A stretch of 64,000 nt of DNA from Ailurus styani. Taxonomy: Eukaryota; Chordata; Mammalia; Carnivora; Ailuridae. The stretch spans positions 3,346,236 to 3,410,235 of the forward strand of contig LNAC01000019.1 in the NCBI GenBank assembly GCA_002007465.1, read 5' to 3'. The notes beneath the pieces were generated by a model. The model was not told where the DNA came from. It searched no databases and worked only from the letters and a program-made list of their open reading frames with translations. Position 1 is the stretch's first letter; each line of letters opens with the position of its first letter. Position numbers and translations under genes: made by a program. This document shows, piece after piece, positions 1-12,540 of the stretch.

Positions 1-299
1 GTGAGAGCACTTGAAAGGTCAAAGCTGGGACTTTTGAATTGACAGGATAGGTTGTGTAAACTATTTTTATGCGTGACTACTAATATGTGTTCAGTTACAA
101 ATACCCGTATGCATGGCAGCTTGCTTTTTATTCAAACCTGCCGGCCAGCTTGTGCAGGTGTGGCTCACCTTCACCTACCTGAAAATTCTTTCTTTGGCCA
201 CTACATGCTATCTGTCAGAAAGAATCTGAAACTTATGCCTGACCACCCCTGTTTAGGTCACCTCCCAGCAGTCCTCTACACACACCAGCTCACATCACT

Positions 300-435
300 C
301 CTGCAATCACCTCGGATAAGGAAAGTGAGGCTCCGAAGTTATAAGCAACTTGTCCAAGTCACATGCCCTGGGGGCAGGGCCAGAACTTACATCAGGCTGG
401 CTTTTAACCCGGTGCTGAGCTGTAATGGGGGTTCT
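300..435 (-). mobile_element. MIR fragment
   Basis: ggataaggaaagtgaggctc ... gcaacttgtccaagtcacat ... cttttaacccggtgctgagc follows the MIR core in reverse. Confidence 0.5.
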
Positions 436-1585
436 CCAGGAGGTCTTGTGCTCTAGTATCAGTACTGTGGTTCATTAGCTATGAAAAATTTAAGCTAGGT
501 GATCTCTGGGGCCCTTCTCATTCGCACATTCAACGATTCTCTGATTTTGAAAGGTTTTCAACTTTAGAATCTTGAGCCTTCAGAGGGCTACCTTAAGATC
601 AACATTTCCCCAAGGGTGACCCTCTAAATTATGGCAAATCATTTCCTCTAAAGAAAAAAAAGGAGATTACCGGACCTCATCTGATTCAGAATTTTTAAGA
701 ATAAGACCCTGGAGTCTGATTTTTGAAACATACCGAAAAATAGTATTATGCACCAGAAAGTTTAGAGCCACCACGATGCATGCATCCTGAATCACCTCCT
801 GGTTTCCAGAGTTGCTGGCTCACCCTCCCGGGTCTTTAGGGAAGATTTCGTCTGAGCGCAGCATTCAGGCAAGTTTTGTGTAAGTGCTTTTTTATGACAG
901 TGGAAACTAGTCTGCGTCAGCTTGGCTTGATTGGTTTTGGGTGTTGTTGTTTTTGTTTTTTGGGTTTTTTTTTTTAACTTTAGTCTGGCCATGATGTGGA
1001 TACTTTTTATCTCATTATTACCCAAAAGGAGATACTTAGGACATAGATGCTCATTACATACTACAAAGTAGCATAAAAAGATAAACAATAAAGTTTTAAA
1101 ACAACTCAGTAGGCTTGAACTCTGATTTCTCAGAATCGCTCACCTCCTCTTTCCACAGCTTAAGTATGTGATACTGTGGTTGTGTCTAGGATGGATAAAA
1201 ACTTGCTCCTGTTTTTCTAATCTGTATCTATATTTGTGCCTGAACTTCAAAGGTCTTTTGAGTTCCCTTTGCATCAGTGTGGTTAAACCACAGCTTTTGG
1301 ATGTGGAAGTATGCCAGTATTTCACAAGGCATAACCTGATCAAAGGAAAGCCATTCATTTTGTGTCCGCCTATCATCCCTAGAAGTCACTCCAAAAGTGA
1401 AGCTTGCTTTTTTAAGCTGAGAGAAAAGTTTAAGCATATTTAAAGTAATTTCAGCATGCCTGGTATTTTGAAAGTTATCTTTATATAAGTCCCTTCGTGA
1501 AAGGAGATATATATGGTTTTTCCCAAAAAAACATTACAATGTAATTGATACTATAGAGAGATTTTTTTAAAAAGAAAGGAAAGAG

Positions 1586-1791
1586 GGGGCACCTGGGTGG
1601 CTCAGTGGGTTAAAGCCTCTGCTTTCGGCTCAGGTCATGATCTCAGGGTCCTGGGATCGAGGCCCATATCTGGCTCTCTGCTCGGCAGGGAGCCTGCTTC
1701 CTCCTCTCTCTGCCTGCCTCTCTGCCTACTTATGATCTCTCTCTCTGTGTGTCAAATAAAGAAATAAAATCTTTAAAAAAAAAAAAAAAAA
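1586..1791 (+). mobile_element. CAN SINE (young type)
   Basis: Full-length tRNA-derived SINE: head ggggcacctgggtggctcag, body with gtcatgatctcagggtcctg, CT-rich segment, AATAAA and a 17-base A tail. Confidence 0.95.
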
Positions 1792-2020
1792 GGGACACCT
1801 GAGTGGCTCAGTCGATGAAGCCTCCGACTCTTAATTTCAGTTCACCTCACAATCTCGGAGTCCTGAGGTGGAGCCAGGCATCAGGCTCCCTGATCAGCTA
1901 TGAGTTGGCTTGTCTCTCTCCCTCTGCCCCTCCCCCAATCATGCGCTCGCTCCTTCTCTCTCAGAAATAAATAGGCATTTTTAAAAAACAAAAGTTAAAA
2001 AAGAAAGAAAAGAAAAGAAA
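1792..2020 (+). mobile_element. CAN SINE (older, diverged)
   Basis: Begins directly at the A tail of the preceding SINE (gggacacctgagtggctcag) and ends in AAATAAATAGG plus an A-rich tail. Tandem arrangement in the same orientation suggests insertion into the A tail. Confidence 0.88.
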
Positions 2021-2339
2021 CACAAGATAAAATAAATCACTGCTTTCCAGAAGTCAGCACTCTGAAAGGGACAGCAACCCGAACAGAACCATAAGCACTT
2101 ATCCAGAAGTTGGAGACAGACGAAGGCCCGGGGAGTTTTGGCAGCACCATAGCGAGGTTTCAGTTCCTGTGGCAGTCCTCAGCAGTCACCATTCTCAAAA
2201 GTTTTAGGAATGCTTCACACCTCACCCTGGGTGATTTCAGTGGCAAGCCCCTTCCTGTTCAGTCCTGTAAAGTACTAAATCTGAGCCCCACTCAGATTAC
2301 TATCTCGTAATGCTATTTCTAACCAGAATCATAACCCCA

Positions 2340-2560
2340 ATCACCAGCATCTATGCCAGGTGATATACTAGGTACCTGACAAACACTGCCTCACTAACAC
2401 CTCCAACACCGCTTTGGGACAGTTCTTTTAACCTCATTTTGAGCAGATGTGGAAACTGAGGGAATTTGGGTTAGATCATCTAAGTAGGTGGCATGGACAG
2501 GATTTAAACCCAGGTCTCTGACATCAAAGACCAGGTCCTTTCTCTCACCCCACCCAGGCT
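2340..2560 (-). mobile_element. MIR, reverse
   Basis: atctatgccaggtgatatac ... agatgtggaaactgagggaa ... aggatttaaacccaggtctc is a clear reverse MIR. Confidence 0.65.
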
Positions 2561-3845
2561 TCTAGAAATATCTGAGAAGGGTGTGTTAGCTGTCCGCCAC
2601 CCAGTTCAGCAGGAATGGGGCAGGAGCAAGAGGAGCTGGTGTTTTCCCAAACCAGCTTCCCTGCTGCTGAGCAGGGCTCACGGTGGCACCTCAAATTATG
2701 TACGAAATCCTTATCCTGCATGCTTCAAATGTCAACTCTTAGCGTCATTGAATTAGTGCAAACTTGTAGGTCCTGAGCTTCGTGTTTATTTCAAAGTAAA
2801 AACCACCCTGTCATAGTTAGAGTGGCTCTAAGAGATCAGTTTTACACATTAATCATCAGTGAATCACCCAAAGTCACATATACTCCTTGCTTCTGAAAGG
2901 GAAATGCCACATGGAGCAAGAGGAGCACACTGTGATGTTTGGGGGCTGGTCCTTTCTGATGGAGCCTTCGCGGCGTCCAGGAGAACTGACGAGGGCTCAT
3001 CTCCTGTGGTTCCCGCTAGCTCTGCGCTCGCTGTCAGTTGCAGAGGGGTTTGGTCTTTATTATTATTATTAATATTTAGGAAGTTTGCCCGTAGCAGTAC
3101 TAAAATGTGCATCACAGAACAACAGTTGTTTACTGTGTTTAAAGTGAAGACTCTCACCCAGGAGATCACATTCACTTGAAGTTCATATCTCTCCATCTCC
3201 ACTCACAGAGACCCGTGAATAACAGTTGTCATTTCAGAGTTGCATCTCTCCAATTATTTATTTGGTCGTGTCTCTTCCCAGAAGTTCCCCTAATTGAACC
3301 AGACACTATAAACCCATTTGCATGTATTTGATGACAGCCAGCTCCATGACTCTTTACAGCAAAGAATAAACGAGCCCACAGCTGCCAAGCGAGGGGGACA
3401 CCCACCTTGTCGCCGTCTACAGCCCCATCCACACAACTCCAAACAGAAATTAAAGTTAGCTGCCTACTTTTTAAAGCCATGGGGCACTCGGTAGGCTTTT
3501 GACAAGTTACCACGGGGGCAGGAGGAGATATAAAATTGGGCACAACTCAAAAGATCCCTGAGTCCCTCGAAGCCAGCTCACTTGGAATGTTGTCTCTCCT
3601 GAAGCCCAGATCAGTCATGCTAGCGTAGCCGTGACACTTCCCAGAGCTGCCTTTGCTGCACGTCTGCTCTGTGTACTGGTGCTCTCTGTATTACAACTAG
3701 TCTCCTCTAGTACTCGTACTCTCGTAATGCTAGAGCAAACTTTCCAAATATTAATAAACAACAAGCCCTTCTACACTGACAGTGAGTGCAAAACTGAACA
3801 GGACGCACTGGTGCCAATGAGAAAATGCTTTTAAAACACATTCTC

Positions 3846-4718
3846 CTTCATCCATTCATTCACTCACCAAATGTTTACTTAGTGCCCACTGTGTGCCAGG
3901 CCCTGTTCCAGCCCCATGGACTACAGCAGTGAACAAAGTACAGAAGAGTTCTTCCAGCAGGATCAAACAGATGAATAGTTAAACATATAACCATCAGGTG
4001 ATGGTAAGTGTCATACGGAAAGAGAATTATTATAAAGGAGTATATAGGAGTGCCAGTGTGGAGGTGGAAAAGTTTTAGGCTTCAAGGGGCCATTGGATCA
4101 AAGTCCAGAAGGACACAGAGACAAGCCATGTGGGTATTTAGGGCAAGGAGATTCCAAGTGAGGGGCCAGCGAGGGCAAAGGACCTGAGGCAACCCTGTGC
4201 TTGGTCAGTTGCCGGAGGAGGAAGGGGCGGGTGTTCAGAGAGGGGAATGAGGGAGGGAGAGAGCAGGAGGTGCGGTACAAGATAATGGGAGAGGGGCAAG
4301 TGGTATCACCTAAGGCCTTGTTGGCGGTTATAAGGACTTAACCCTTTACTTAGAATGAGAGGGGAAGCCATTGAAAGGTTGAGTAGACTCTTGATAAGAT
4401 CCTAGTCCACTTTGAAAGGACCTGTGGCTGCTGTGTTGAAAATAAAAGCCTGGGGCTGATGGGTGGACCAGTTACAAAGCTTTAATCCAGAGAGGAGTTG
4501 GTGGTGGAAGTGGTGTTGGATTCTGGACATATTCAGATCACAGAGCTTATAGGACTTCCTGATAAACTAGATATGCTTGTAAGAGGAAGGGGAAGGGGTG
4601 CCTGGGAGGCTCAGTCTTGTAAGCATCTGCTTTCAGCTCAGTTCATGATCCTGGGGTCCTGGGAGTCCCACATGCGCTCCGCTCAGGGAGCCTGCTTCTC
4701 CCTCTCTCTCTGCCTCTC

Positions 4719-4749
<31 letters not shown>

Positions 4750-5110
4750 AATAAATAAAATCTTTTTTAAAAAAGAGAGAGAGAGAGAAAGGGGAATTAT
4801 CCAAGGTGTTTGGACTGAGAGGCTGGAGGGATGAGTTTGCCATTTACTGGATTAGGGAAGATGGTAAAGGAACAGATTTTGGTGGTGGAAGAGAAGGGTG
4901 TAGGGGCAGGTCAAGAGTTCCATTTTGAGCGTGTTAAGTTTGAGATGTCTTCTCAACCTCCAGTGGAGAGCTAGCCCCCTGAGTCTGGAGTTTTCATCCT
5001 GTAGAAGTTATTTTAAACTCATGGACTGGATGAGATCACCAAGGAGTGTGGAGATAGAGGAGAAAGGCACTCTGAGGACCACGCCCTGAAGCAGTGCAGA
5101 GGTTAGAGCG
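3846..5110 (-). mobile_element. Ancient L2 LINE fragment (reverse)
   Basis: Begins with ttcattcactcaccaaatgtttac / cactgtgtgccaggccctgt, the reverse of an L2 3' end. It continues with aagccattgaaaggttgag, tggctgctgtgttgaaaata, tttgagatgtcttctcaacc and gactggatgagatcaccaag. A CAN SINE splits it at 4594-4790. Confidence 0.7.
4594..4790 (+). mobile_element. CAN SINE inside an L2 fragment
   Basis: Head ggggtgcctgggaggctcag, a long CT-rich segment and CAAATAAATAAAATC tail. It interrupts L2-like sequence on both sides. Confidence 0.9.
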
Positions 5111-5572
5111 GAAATGAAATTATTCTGATAATAAAATGATATGAAATTCTAAATCAGCCAGACATACTGACATCCAAACTTGCAGGCCTGTATTTTTCTC
5201 CTGCCTCCCAAGGCTGAGGTGAACATTATATTGGAAAAGTAGTTGCGAAGACACGTTGAAACCTTGAAAGGAGCAGGCTCTTGTGTTCATGTGGTGCCTA
5301 CTATATGCTAGGCACTGTATTAGGCACTTAGGCTGCCTTCTTAGCTCAGGTGAGCCTCACGACAGCCCTGCCCAATAGCTGTTCTGGATCCCACCATCTG
5401 GAGCAGAAAACTCTGCTTCCTTGAGGTCAGATAACTCACCCCAGTTCACACAGTGAGTAAACGGCAGAGCCCGCTCACAGGCTTCTGTCTACCTCCAGAA
5501 TCCTCCAGAGTTTGCTCCCCTTTCTTACTAGACCTGGCTTCTCAGCCCGGCTCATTTAATTTTTTATTTTTT

Positions 5573-5755
5573 AAAGATTTTATTTATTTATTTTACAGAG
5601 ACAGTGAGAGGGGGAACACAAGCAGTGGGAGTGGGAGAGGGAGAAGCAGGCTTCCCACAAAGCAGGTAGCCTGATGCAGGGCTCGATCCCACAACTGGGA
5701 TCATGACTTGAGCCGAAGGCAGATGCTTAATGACTAAGACACCCAGGTCCCCCCC
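5573..5755 (-). mobile_element. CAN SINE, reverse orientation
   Basis: Starts with the reverse A tail (aaagattttatttattta), then GA-rich segment, tcgatccca, catgacttgagccgaag and ends acacccaggt. Confidence 0.9.
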
Positions 5756-5764
5756 CAACACACA

Positions 5765-5920
5765 CACTTTAGAATCACCTGGGTGTGGTCCAAAATGTGA
5801 TGCCCTGACCCCTCCCCACAGCTATTAACTCAGATTCCCTGAGGCTAGCGACTTTCTAAAAGCCACCCAGGTGATTGTGACATGGAACTGGGGTGGAGAA
5901 GCACTGTGTTAGACTGCATT
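5765..5920 (-). mobile_element. MER5-type hAT DNA transposon remnant
   Basis: tttagaatcacctgggtgtg ... cccaggtgattgtgacatgg ... ggtggagaagcactgtg resembles a non-autonomous hAT-Charlie element of MER5 type. Confidence 0.5.
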
Positions 5921-6292
5921 CTTCATTGATGTGCATTTATGCACTACTCTGTTCCAGAAAGACTGCAACATAGGATTATACCTACTCATTTGTTGATAAA
6001 AGTGGCCATTTGTTTGTACTGACTTGTGAAAGACCACGGTTCTCTTAGATATGTGAAGTACTCAGAGGTTAAGGAAAACGGAGGGGGTTAGAAAAGCATC
6101 AGTATTTCCAGAAATGGCTCCCAGGGCTTTCTTAATTTCTACCTCTTCCTAAAAGCTTTCTAAATGAGGTCTTAACTCCCAAATGTTAGATCATTCAAAA
6201 TAAATAAAAGGCAGAAGGGTGCTAGTAGGACATCATCTAGCCAAGTTAAACCACAGAAACCTGGGTGAGCCTTTTTAAAACAGATGGATGTA

Positions 6293-6489
6293 GGGAACCC
6301 TGGGTGGCTCAGTCAGTTGAGAGTCCAACTTGTGATTTCGGCTCAGGTTATGATCTCATGGGTCGTGAGGTCAAGCCCCATGTCAGGGTCCATGCTTAGC
6401 AGGAAGTCTGCTTGAGATCCCCTGCCGCCACCGCGAGCTCTCCCTCTCTCTCCCCCACTCTCCCTCTCTCAAATAAACCTTTAAAAAAT
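6293..6489 (+). mobile_element. CAN SINE with target-site duplication
   Basis: Head tagggaaccctgggtggctc, CT-rich segment, CAAATAAACC tail. The flanks repeat aaaacagatggat at 6277-6289 and 6490-6502. Confidence 0.92.
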
Positions 6490-7849
6490 AAAACAGATGG
6501 ATTTAAGGATAAATAGTGCTAATTTCTGATCCCCAGATCCAAACTGCCTCATTCTTTGGTGTCAGGAGGCATCTCTTCTGAGGTTGATGTTCATCATAAA
6601 CACGGTAGCATCAAGAAGAATGACTTCCAGAGGGTGACTGATGACCATGTTGACAAAACGAAAAACGTGTATTAAGAAAATACTGTGCATTTGTGTCCCG
6701 GCTTACTCAGATTTGCCACTTAAACTAAGACTTGGAAGCCTTCCGGAAGTCCCACCATCTACTAGTAAGAGGATCATCAGTGCAAAGTTTTCAGGAGCAC
6801 TTATTTTAGAAGGTGGGAGCTGTACCAGGATGCGAGAAAGCCTGGGTCTTTTCCGTCAGCTTCTCTTTGCTCGGACTTAAAAGATTTGAGTGTTTTACTT
6901 CATTTATATAAAAACATGTCTTAAAAAGTCTGTAAGGTTAAGCAAGGCTTTCCAGAGCCAGAGTTCGGTGAGTCTGTTCCGAGCCAGGGGCCAGGTCTGT
7001 CTTGGTGATCATGTTGAACGTATGCTTGATGACCTTGTGTTATTTTTGTCATACAAAAGCCTCGGTCTATTTTGGATGTTTTCACATCCTGTGAGCATGA
7101 ACGGTACCCAGATTTTCTCTTAAGAAGACAAAAGACTCTTCCTTCACAGCCTAGAAAAGGAAAAAAAGCAATCTCAAACTACTTCCTGCCCACCTTGTCT
7201 CCGTAAATACAGTGACCCCTCTTGGAAGGCACAGCCAGCATTTGAATGAAGGCTCTGTGGCTCAGTTCTCTAATTCATTCTGGAATTCCCTGCTTGCTAA
7301 TTACTCCTACAACACTGTCAGACAGGTGAAGGTGTACCTAATCTTCTGAGGCAGAAGCCTTCAATTGGTAGAGTTAAATGTTTCATTGTCAGCATCTGGT
7401 GAGCCGGCTCAGGCCATTCATTAAACGTCTTTTCCAATCAGAACGTACCTGTTTCAAAACAGAAATAACACCAGCTGCTCATTTTGGTCTTTTCTTGCAT
7501 CTTTATTTACATAAAACTTTCCGGAAAGTAATGGGCTTACAGCCCAGGTAACTGAAGACTAGAACACCATCTTTTATTTTCCTAATGGGCCAAAAATGGT
7601 CAGTCATAAAACCACCTTTTATTTGAAGCGAGTAAAAGACCAGCCAGACAAGCACCTGTGTTGAAAGGCATACCTCTTTTTTCCTTTCAGACTTTTCTTG
7701 CATAGATATTATTTTTCTTGGGTTTCCCCTCTATTTTCAGTGTTAGTATTATCAAGCATCTCTTCTCTCTGGGGTCCCTCAGCACAGTGACGAATTAGCA
7801 TTTGAGGCGTTGCAGGCACAGGGTCTGGTTGAAGGCCACGGAGGCTGGA

Positions 7850-8010
7850 CCCAGTCTGTATGCACATCCCAGCTCCCTCCAGTCACTAGCTGTGCCCGGC
7901 CTTGGGGAACCTGGTCCTCACTGCTACCTCAGTTCTTCATCTGAGAAATGGAGATAAGAATGGAACCCTCACGCACACCGTAGAGGTGAGGAGTGAACGA
8001 ATTGATGTTT
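7850..8010 (+). mobile_element. MIR
   Basis: ccagtcactagctgtgcccg ... cctcagttcttcatctgaga ... tagaggtgaggagtgaa follows the MIR core. Confidence 0.65.
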
Positions 8011-8354
8011 CCACTCTCTCCCAATGCTCCCTGACCCAGAGCAAGCCCCGCATAACTATCTTCTATGATCTGTATTCTGCCTCAGCAACACACAAGTGAA
8101 GATTGGAAACATCCGTGAACTCCAGATGTGGCTCCTGAATTCCCATACAAGATACGATTGCGGAAAGACTAAAACATGACCACTGCTGTCTCTTTCGTAA
8201 AGCTTTGACTCCTGGAAAGATGGTTCCTTTCTCCTAATTATGGCCGTAATCGTGTAGTTTGTAACCTTAAACTGGTTCATTGCCCTGCTTTTCTGGGCCT
8301 AATTCTCCTTTTTGGATAAAAAAAAATATTTGGGGGTTCTGGGTTTTTCTGGTG

Positions 8355-8597
8355 TTTTAATAAAAGGTCCTCTTNTTGGTTTTTTGTTTTTTTAATAAAA
8401 GGTCCTCTTTTGATAATGAGTCAGGGCTTTTTTTTTTTAAGATTTTATTTATTTATTTGACAGAAAGAGAGCAATCACAAGTAGGCAAAGNCTGGTGTTT
8501 TAATAAAAGGTCCTCTTTTGATAATGAGTCAGGGCTTTTTTTTTTAAGATTTTATTTATTTATTTGACAGATAGAGAGCAATCACAAGTAGGCAAAG
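8355..8597. other. Probable assembly artefact: repeated block with single Ns
   Basis: A block of about 100 bp (8391-8490) recurs almost unchanged at 8497-8597. A 20-bp piece of it also occurs at 8355-8374, and single Ns sit at 8375 and 8491 exactly at the joins. The block contains unique flank plus the A-tail end of a SINE, so one genomic copy has probably been written two to three times. Confidence 0.75.
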
Positions 8598-8733
8598 AGG
8601 CAGGCAGAGAGAGAGGAAGAAGCAGGCTCCCCGCTGAGCAGGGAGCCCGATGTGGGGCTCGATCCCAGGACCCTGAGATCATGACCTGAGCCGAAGGCAG
8701 AGGCTTTAACCCACTGAGCCACCCTGGCGCCCG
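8535..8733 (-). mobile_element. CAN SINE, reverse orientation
   Basis: Reverse-complement SINE from aagattttatttattta to cactgagccaccctggcgcc. Its tail end is duplicated upstream by the assembly artefact. Confidence 0.92.
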
Positions 8734-10049
8734 AGGGGTTTCTGGTTTTGAAAGGCGAAGTATAAATCCCTCCAAGTTGTACACCAGAAAAGAAATCTCA
8801 CATTTAAAACCTTCCCAACTGTAGAGGGGAGGGTGGTTAGGGAGCAGCACGAGCTCCTGAGAGGAAAACAGAGAAGATGTTTGAGGCCAGTTTTGTGAAG
8901 CACATTTGCTGACATCTCCTCTGGATTTTAAAGGGTCCCTTCCCCTCCCAAAGATAAATGTATGACTTTTTTCAGGCTTCAGAGGTTAGAAATTAAAATT
9001 CCATTTGTAGCTATCTGTTAAACTGGGGCAAGATGATCGTGACCGTGTTTTTCTGCCAGAGGTCTAGCCAAGGGGGGTTTGTCAGAGACCCCAGAGCTGC
9101 TGTTGTTGCCTTTGTGTTAAGCAGTTTGGAAATGCTCAACGTCTCTGTGGTTTCCATGAACCCCCACACTGGGAGAGCAGGGAAATGGCTAGAGAGCTCA
9201 TATTTGCATATGTCACTTAGTTGTATCTCATTTTGAATGACTCTTGGTACAAAAAGGACAAAAATGTTTTCTTCTGTGTCTCATACAGCAGCGATAGAGT
9301 TTCTAATGCTGCGGTGAAGTCATAGCAAAGAAAATATGGCAGGAGATTCCCGTTAAAGATGGAACAACACCAAAAGAACAGGGAAGCAAGCAAAATGTAA
9401 ATCATTGGCAAGGGTAAAGCAGCATAATCTGCATATTAAAATACCTTGGAGAATTTGAGCAAAAGAGCAGTCCTTTAGATGGGGGTGAATAAGAACAGAC
9501 CACAAGATCTGTGACATCCTGTTGCCCTTCCTGAGGGAATCTGCAGGAAGTTGATTTGCCAGCCTTTGGAACATACCAGAGTGGGTTTGGGGGGAGTCCC
9601 GAAATAGCCAGGATTGTAAGCAGAATGTAATTTGGGGGGCTGTGCAGACTAAATACCTCCTGCTCCAAAAGGCCATACTTTAGGGGCTCTCTTAACTGAT
9701 CCAGCAGGCCTTGGATGGCCAGCAAGCCAAGCCATACCCATTGACCTGGAAGTAGGGGCCTATCTTCTTACCCCCACTAAAAGAGAGACCAGAATCAGAA
9801 TAACCCAAACATTCACTGAATCCATTTGCCTAACCACTGTGTTCCTAGACAGCAGTGTTGCATTCCCTCACTGCTGTGTGCCATGATGTTGTTATTGAGG
9901 GGAATTTGCTCTTTGCCTAGATTTGGCATGGTACTCTCTATCTTCTCTCCCCGTTAAATGAGTAAGAGCATACACTCCTGGAAGGTGGTGAGAGGGGGGT
10001 GGTTACCCATTAATTCACTGTACCTAGAAGAGTGTCTGACACATAATGG

Positions 10050-10250
10050 ACAAAGACCTACTACTTACCAGACTTTGAGCATTATTTCGCTTAGCTTTTT
10101 TTTTTTAAACTTACAAAGTAAGTACTTTTTATAGATGTGAAAACTGAGATTTAATAACTTGCCCAACCAAGGTCACGAAGGTAGTAAGTGGTAGACATGG
10201 TATTCTAACCCAGGACTCTTTGACTCCTGTGTCAGGCTTCTTACCTCCAG
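10050..10250 (-). mobile_element. MIR, reverse
   Basis: atagatgtgaaaactgagat ... cccaaccaaggtcacgaagg ... ttctaacccaggactctttg is a reverse MIR. Confidence 0.65.
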
Positions 10251-10580
10251 GCCCCCCGACCCCCACCTCCTCCCACCATCCATCCCCCACTCTGTGTCAG
10301 GCTTCTTAACTGCTACACTGACCTGCCTCACATAGGCTACTGGATATAATAGATTATAAATCGCTGCATGAAAGTGACAGCTATATTACTGAAAATTAGC
10401 CTGCTTTAGGATCATCCTAACTGAAAGCCTCTCCTAACCAAATTCCAAAACTGTTGCTGTACTTTATCATGGCATCACTTTGTGCTCTAGAAATGGCATG
10501 TAATTGCTCCTTTGTTTAGTAATTGACATAAATTAGTGCCAGTGAGTTTGACTTTCTGTGACTATTTGTCTCTAAAGAGG

Positions 10581-10583
<3 letters not shown>

Positions 10584-10626
<43 letters not shown>
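10584..10626. repeat. (GT)n microsatellite
   Basis: About 21 uninterrupted GT units. Confidence 0.98.
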
Positions 10627-10628
<2 letters not shown>

Positions 10629-11744
10629 GGGAACACAGATTGGCACTTAGTGATGCTGGAGAAGAGTGTCTCTGTTCCTCAAACAGTGACTCCCTTCCTG
10701 GATTATGTTGTGACTGGGGAGACCATTGGGGAGACCAATGACTTTTAAAGGCAAGCATGGTCTTTTCTGAGAGATTGACTGAGGAAGAGATAGAATCCAA
10801 GTAACAATGTGTGGGACATTTAGATAGTAAACTTATGGATGTTTCTAACTAAGAACAGACTAAACAAAAGCGGGAAATCACCATGACAACTGAGGAGAGA
10901 AGCAACTGGATTCCAGATTTGCCAGCAGCTCTCTCCAAAACTCGGTGAAAAGTCTGAGAAAGCCTTTAAATGGAAAATAAGTCATGTGAATTCAGGCGAA
11001 TGAACCCCTTAAAGACAGGAAACTATCCAGGTGATTGGAATATACGTGATCTTAGCTAAGTGAGCACATAAGTGTAATATTAGACTTCAAAGGACACAGA
11101 GAGTGTTTTTCAACATACTTCCTCTCCTATTCCACACTTCAGTACTCCTTTCAGATTTCATGTTCCTCGGGCAGTCCAGTTTCTTTCCTTCCTGCCACAG
11201 CAAATTTTATGCTAGGAAATACAGTCCTGTCCCCAAGGGGTGTGTGGAAGCAATTCTCTCTGCAGTCTAGCAAAGCAACTAGTATTCGTTCTAGCTAAAT
11301 AGGAACTTTTAAGTAGGAAACCTTACTTTAGTACCTATTCTTAAATAATCAGTCATTTATTAAGTAGCAGTCCTGGGCTTAAATACTGCAGGAGATTAAA
11401 GAAAAAATGTAATACTTTGCCTACGTTCAGGGAAAAACAAAACCTACCCCAAAGAAAATAATGGCAGCATCAGCAAATGCTACATTATCTGATGCCAGGA
11501 GGAAGAGCGACTTCTTTCCTCAAAAGAGGAAGAAATCCATAGAGAGGACACCTCAGGGTGGAGGAAATAGAAAGTTGAGCCTGAATGAACCCATAGGATT
11601 TAGGCATGTAGGGAGAAAGGGCAAGCCTCTGCTGAGAGGCTCAGCTTTTACAAAGACAAGAAAGTGCGAGACCCGAGCAAGTGACAGCAATTGGCACGGG
11701 AAAGTTTGGTTTAATGGAGTTGGCACGGCTCAGGGATTAAAAGT

Positions 11745-11945
11745 AAATAGACCAACGTCCAGTTTTGCCTCTACTGGAATGCGTGATGTATGATGTCAGA
11801 CAAGTCACTTAACTGCCCTAGACCCCAGTTTCCTCAGGCTTAAAAGGGAAAATCGCCCCTATTTCACAGGGCTGCTGTGAGGATTAAATGAGATAGTGTA
11901 GGCAAAGCACTTGGCATTGCAGTTGGCGCTTACAAAATGGTGGCG
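11745..11945 (+). mobile_element. MIR
   Basis: gacaagtcacttaactgccc, cagtttcctcaggcttaaaa and ctgctgtgaggattaaatga are diagnostic of MIR. Confidence 0.75.
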
Positions 11946-11949
11946 GTAG

Positions 11950-12310
11950 TAACCATTCTTCACTGAAGTTGAATAGGGAGAGAATGTGATGAATGGGCAC
12001 TGGAAAGTCATTGTAATTCTTGAGCAGGCTGTTGGCTTTAATTAATGTGGGTTGGGGGAAGATTAATCTGGCTGGGGTTTGGAGGATTGATGAAGGGAAG
12101 AGTCTGAAGACAGGGTGATGTCGGGAGGCTGTAAGAGTAATCTTGGCTCGATTTTCTGAGGCACCGAATTAGGCAGGTGGCAGTGAAAACTGAGGGGGAT
12201 GGAGAGTGGCAGATGGAGGAAAGAATCTACAGAATTCAGTGGCTTGATCAAGGGGTAAAAAGACAAATGGAATTAGTCAAAGATAATCCCCAAACTCTGA
12301 GTTGTAGAAA
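11950..12310 (-). mobile_element. Ancient L2-like fragment
   Basis: Diverged gggcactggaaagtcattgt ... aagattaatctggctggggt ... ggctgtaagagtaatc pattern resembles the L2 3' region in reverse. Confidence 0.4.
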
Positions 12311-12404
12311 CCGGGTAAGCCAGTGACAGAAAGGGTTACATAAGCTATCGTTGACACGCATCCCTCTGACGGAGGAAAGCTGAGGTATCAGGGCAAGAGC
12401 TACC

Positions 12405-12540
12405 AGAAGGGGAGCCCCCGGAGGGCAGGGACCTTGGCGGTGCTATTGACCTGATAGCCCCAGCAACGAGGACAGTGACTCACATCAGGCAGAGGCCCAA
12501 AAGGTGTTCTTTTAAAGAATGGGTGGATGGATGGTGAGAA
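12405..12540 (+). mobile_element. L2 3' end fragment
   Basis: ccggagggcagggaccttgg ... acagtgactcacatcaggca ... atgggtggatggatgg matches the general form of an L2 3' terminus with its TGGA/TGAA tail. Confidence 0.5.

Noticed and set aside
10516..10800. ORFs with His-Thr or Cys-Val repeats.
   Set aside because: Translation of a GT microsatellite.
11461..11793. 110-codon + strand ORF rich in Lys/Arg.
   Set aside because: Runs into a MIR; no start context, splice sites or domain.
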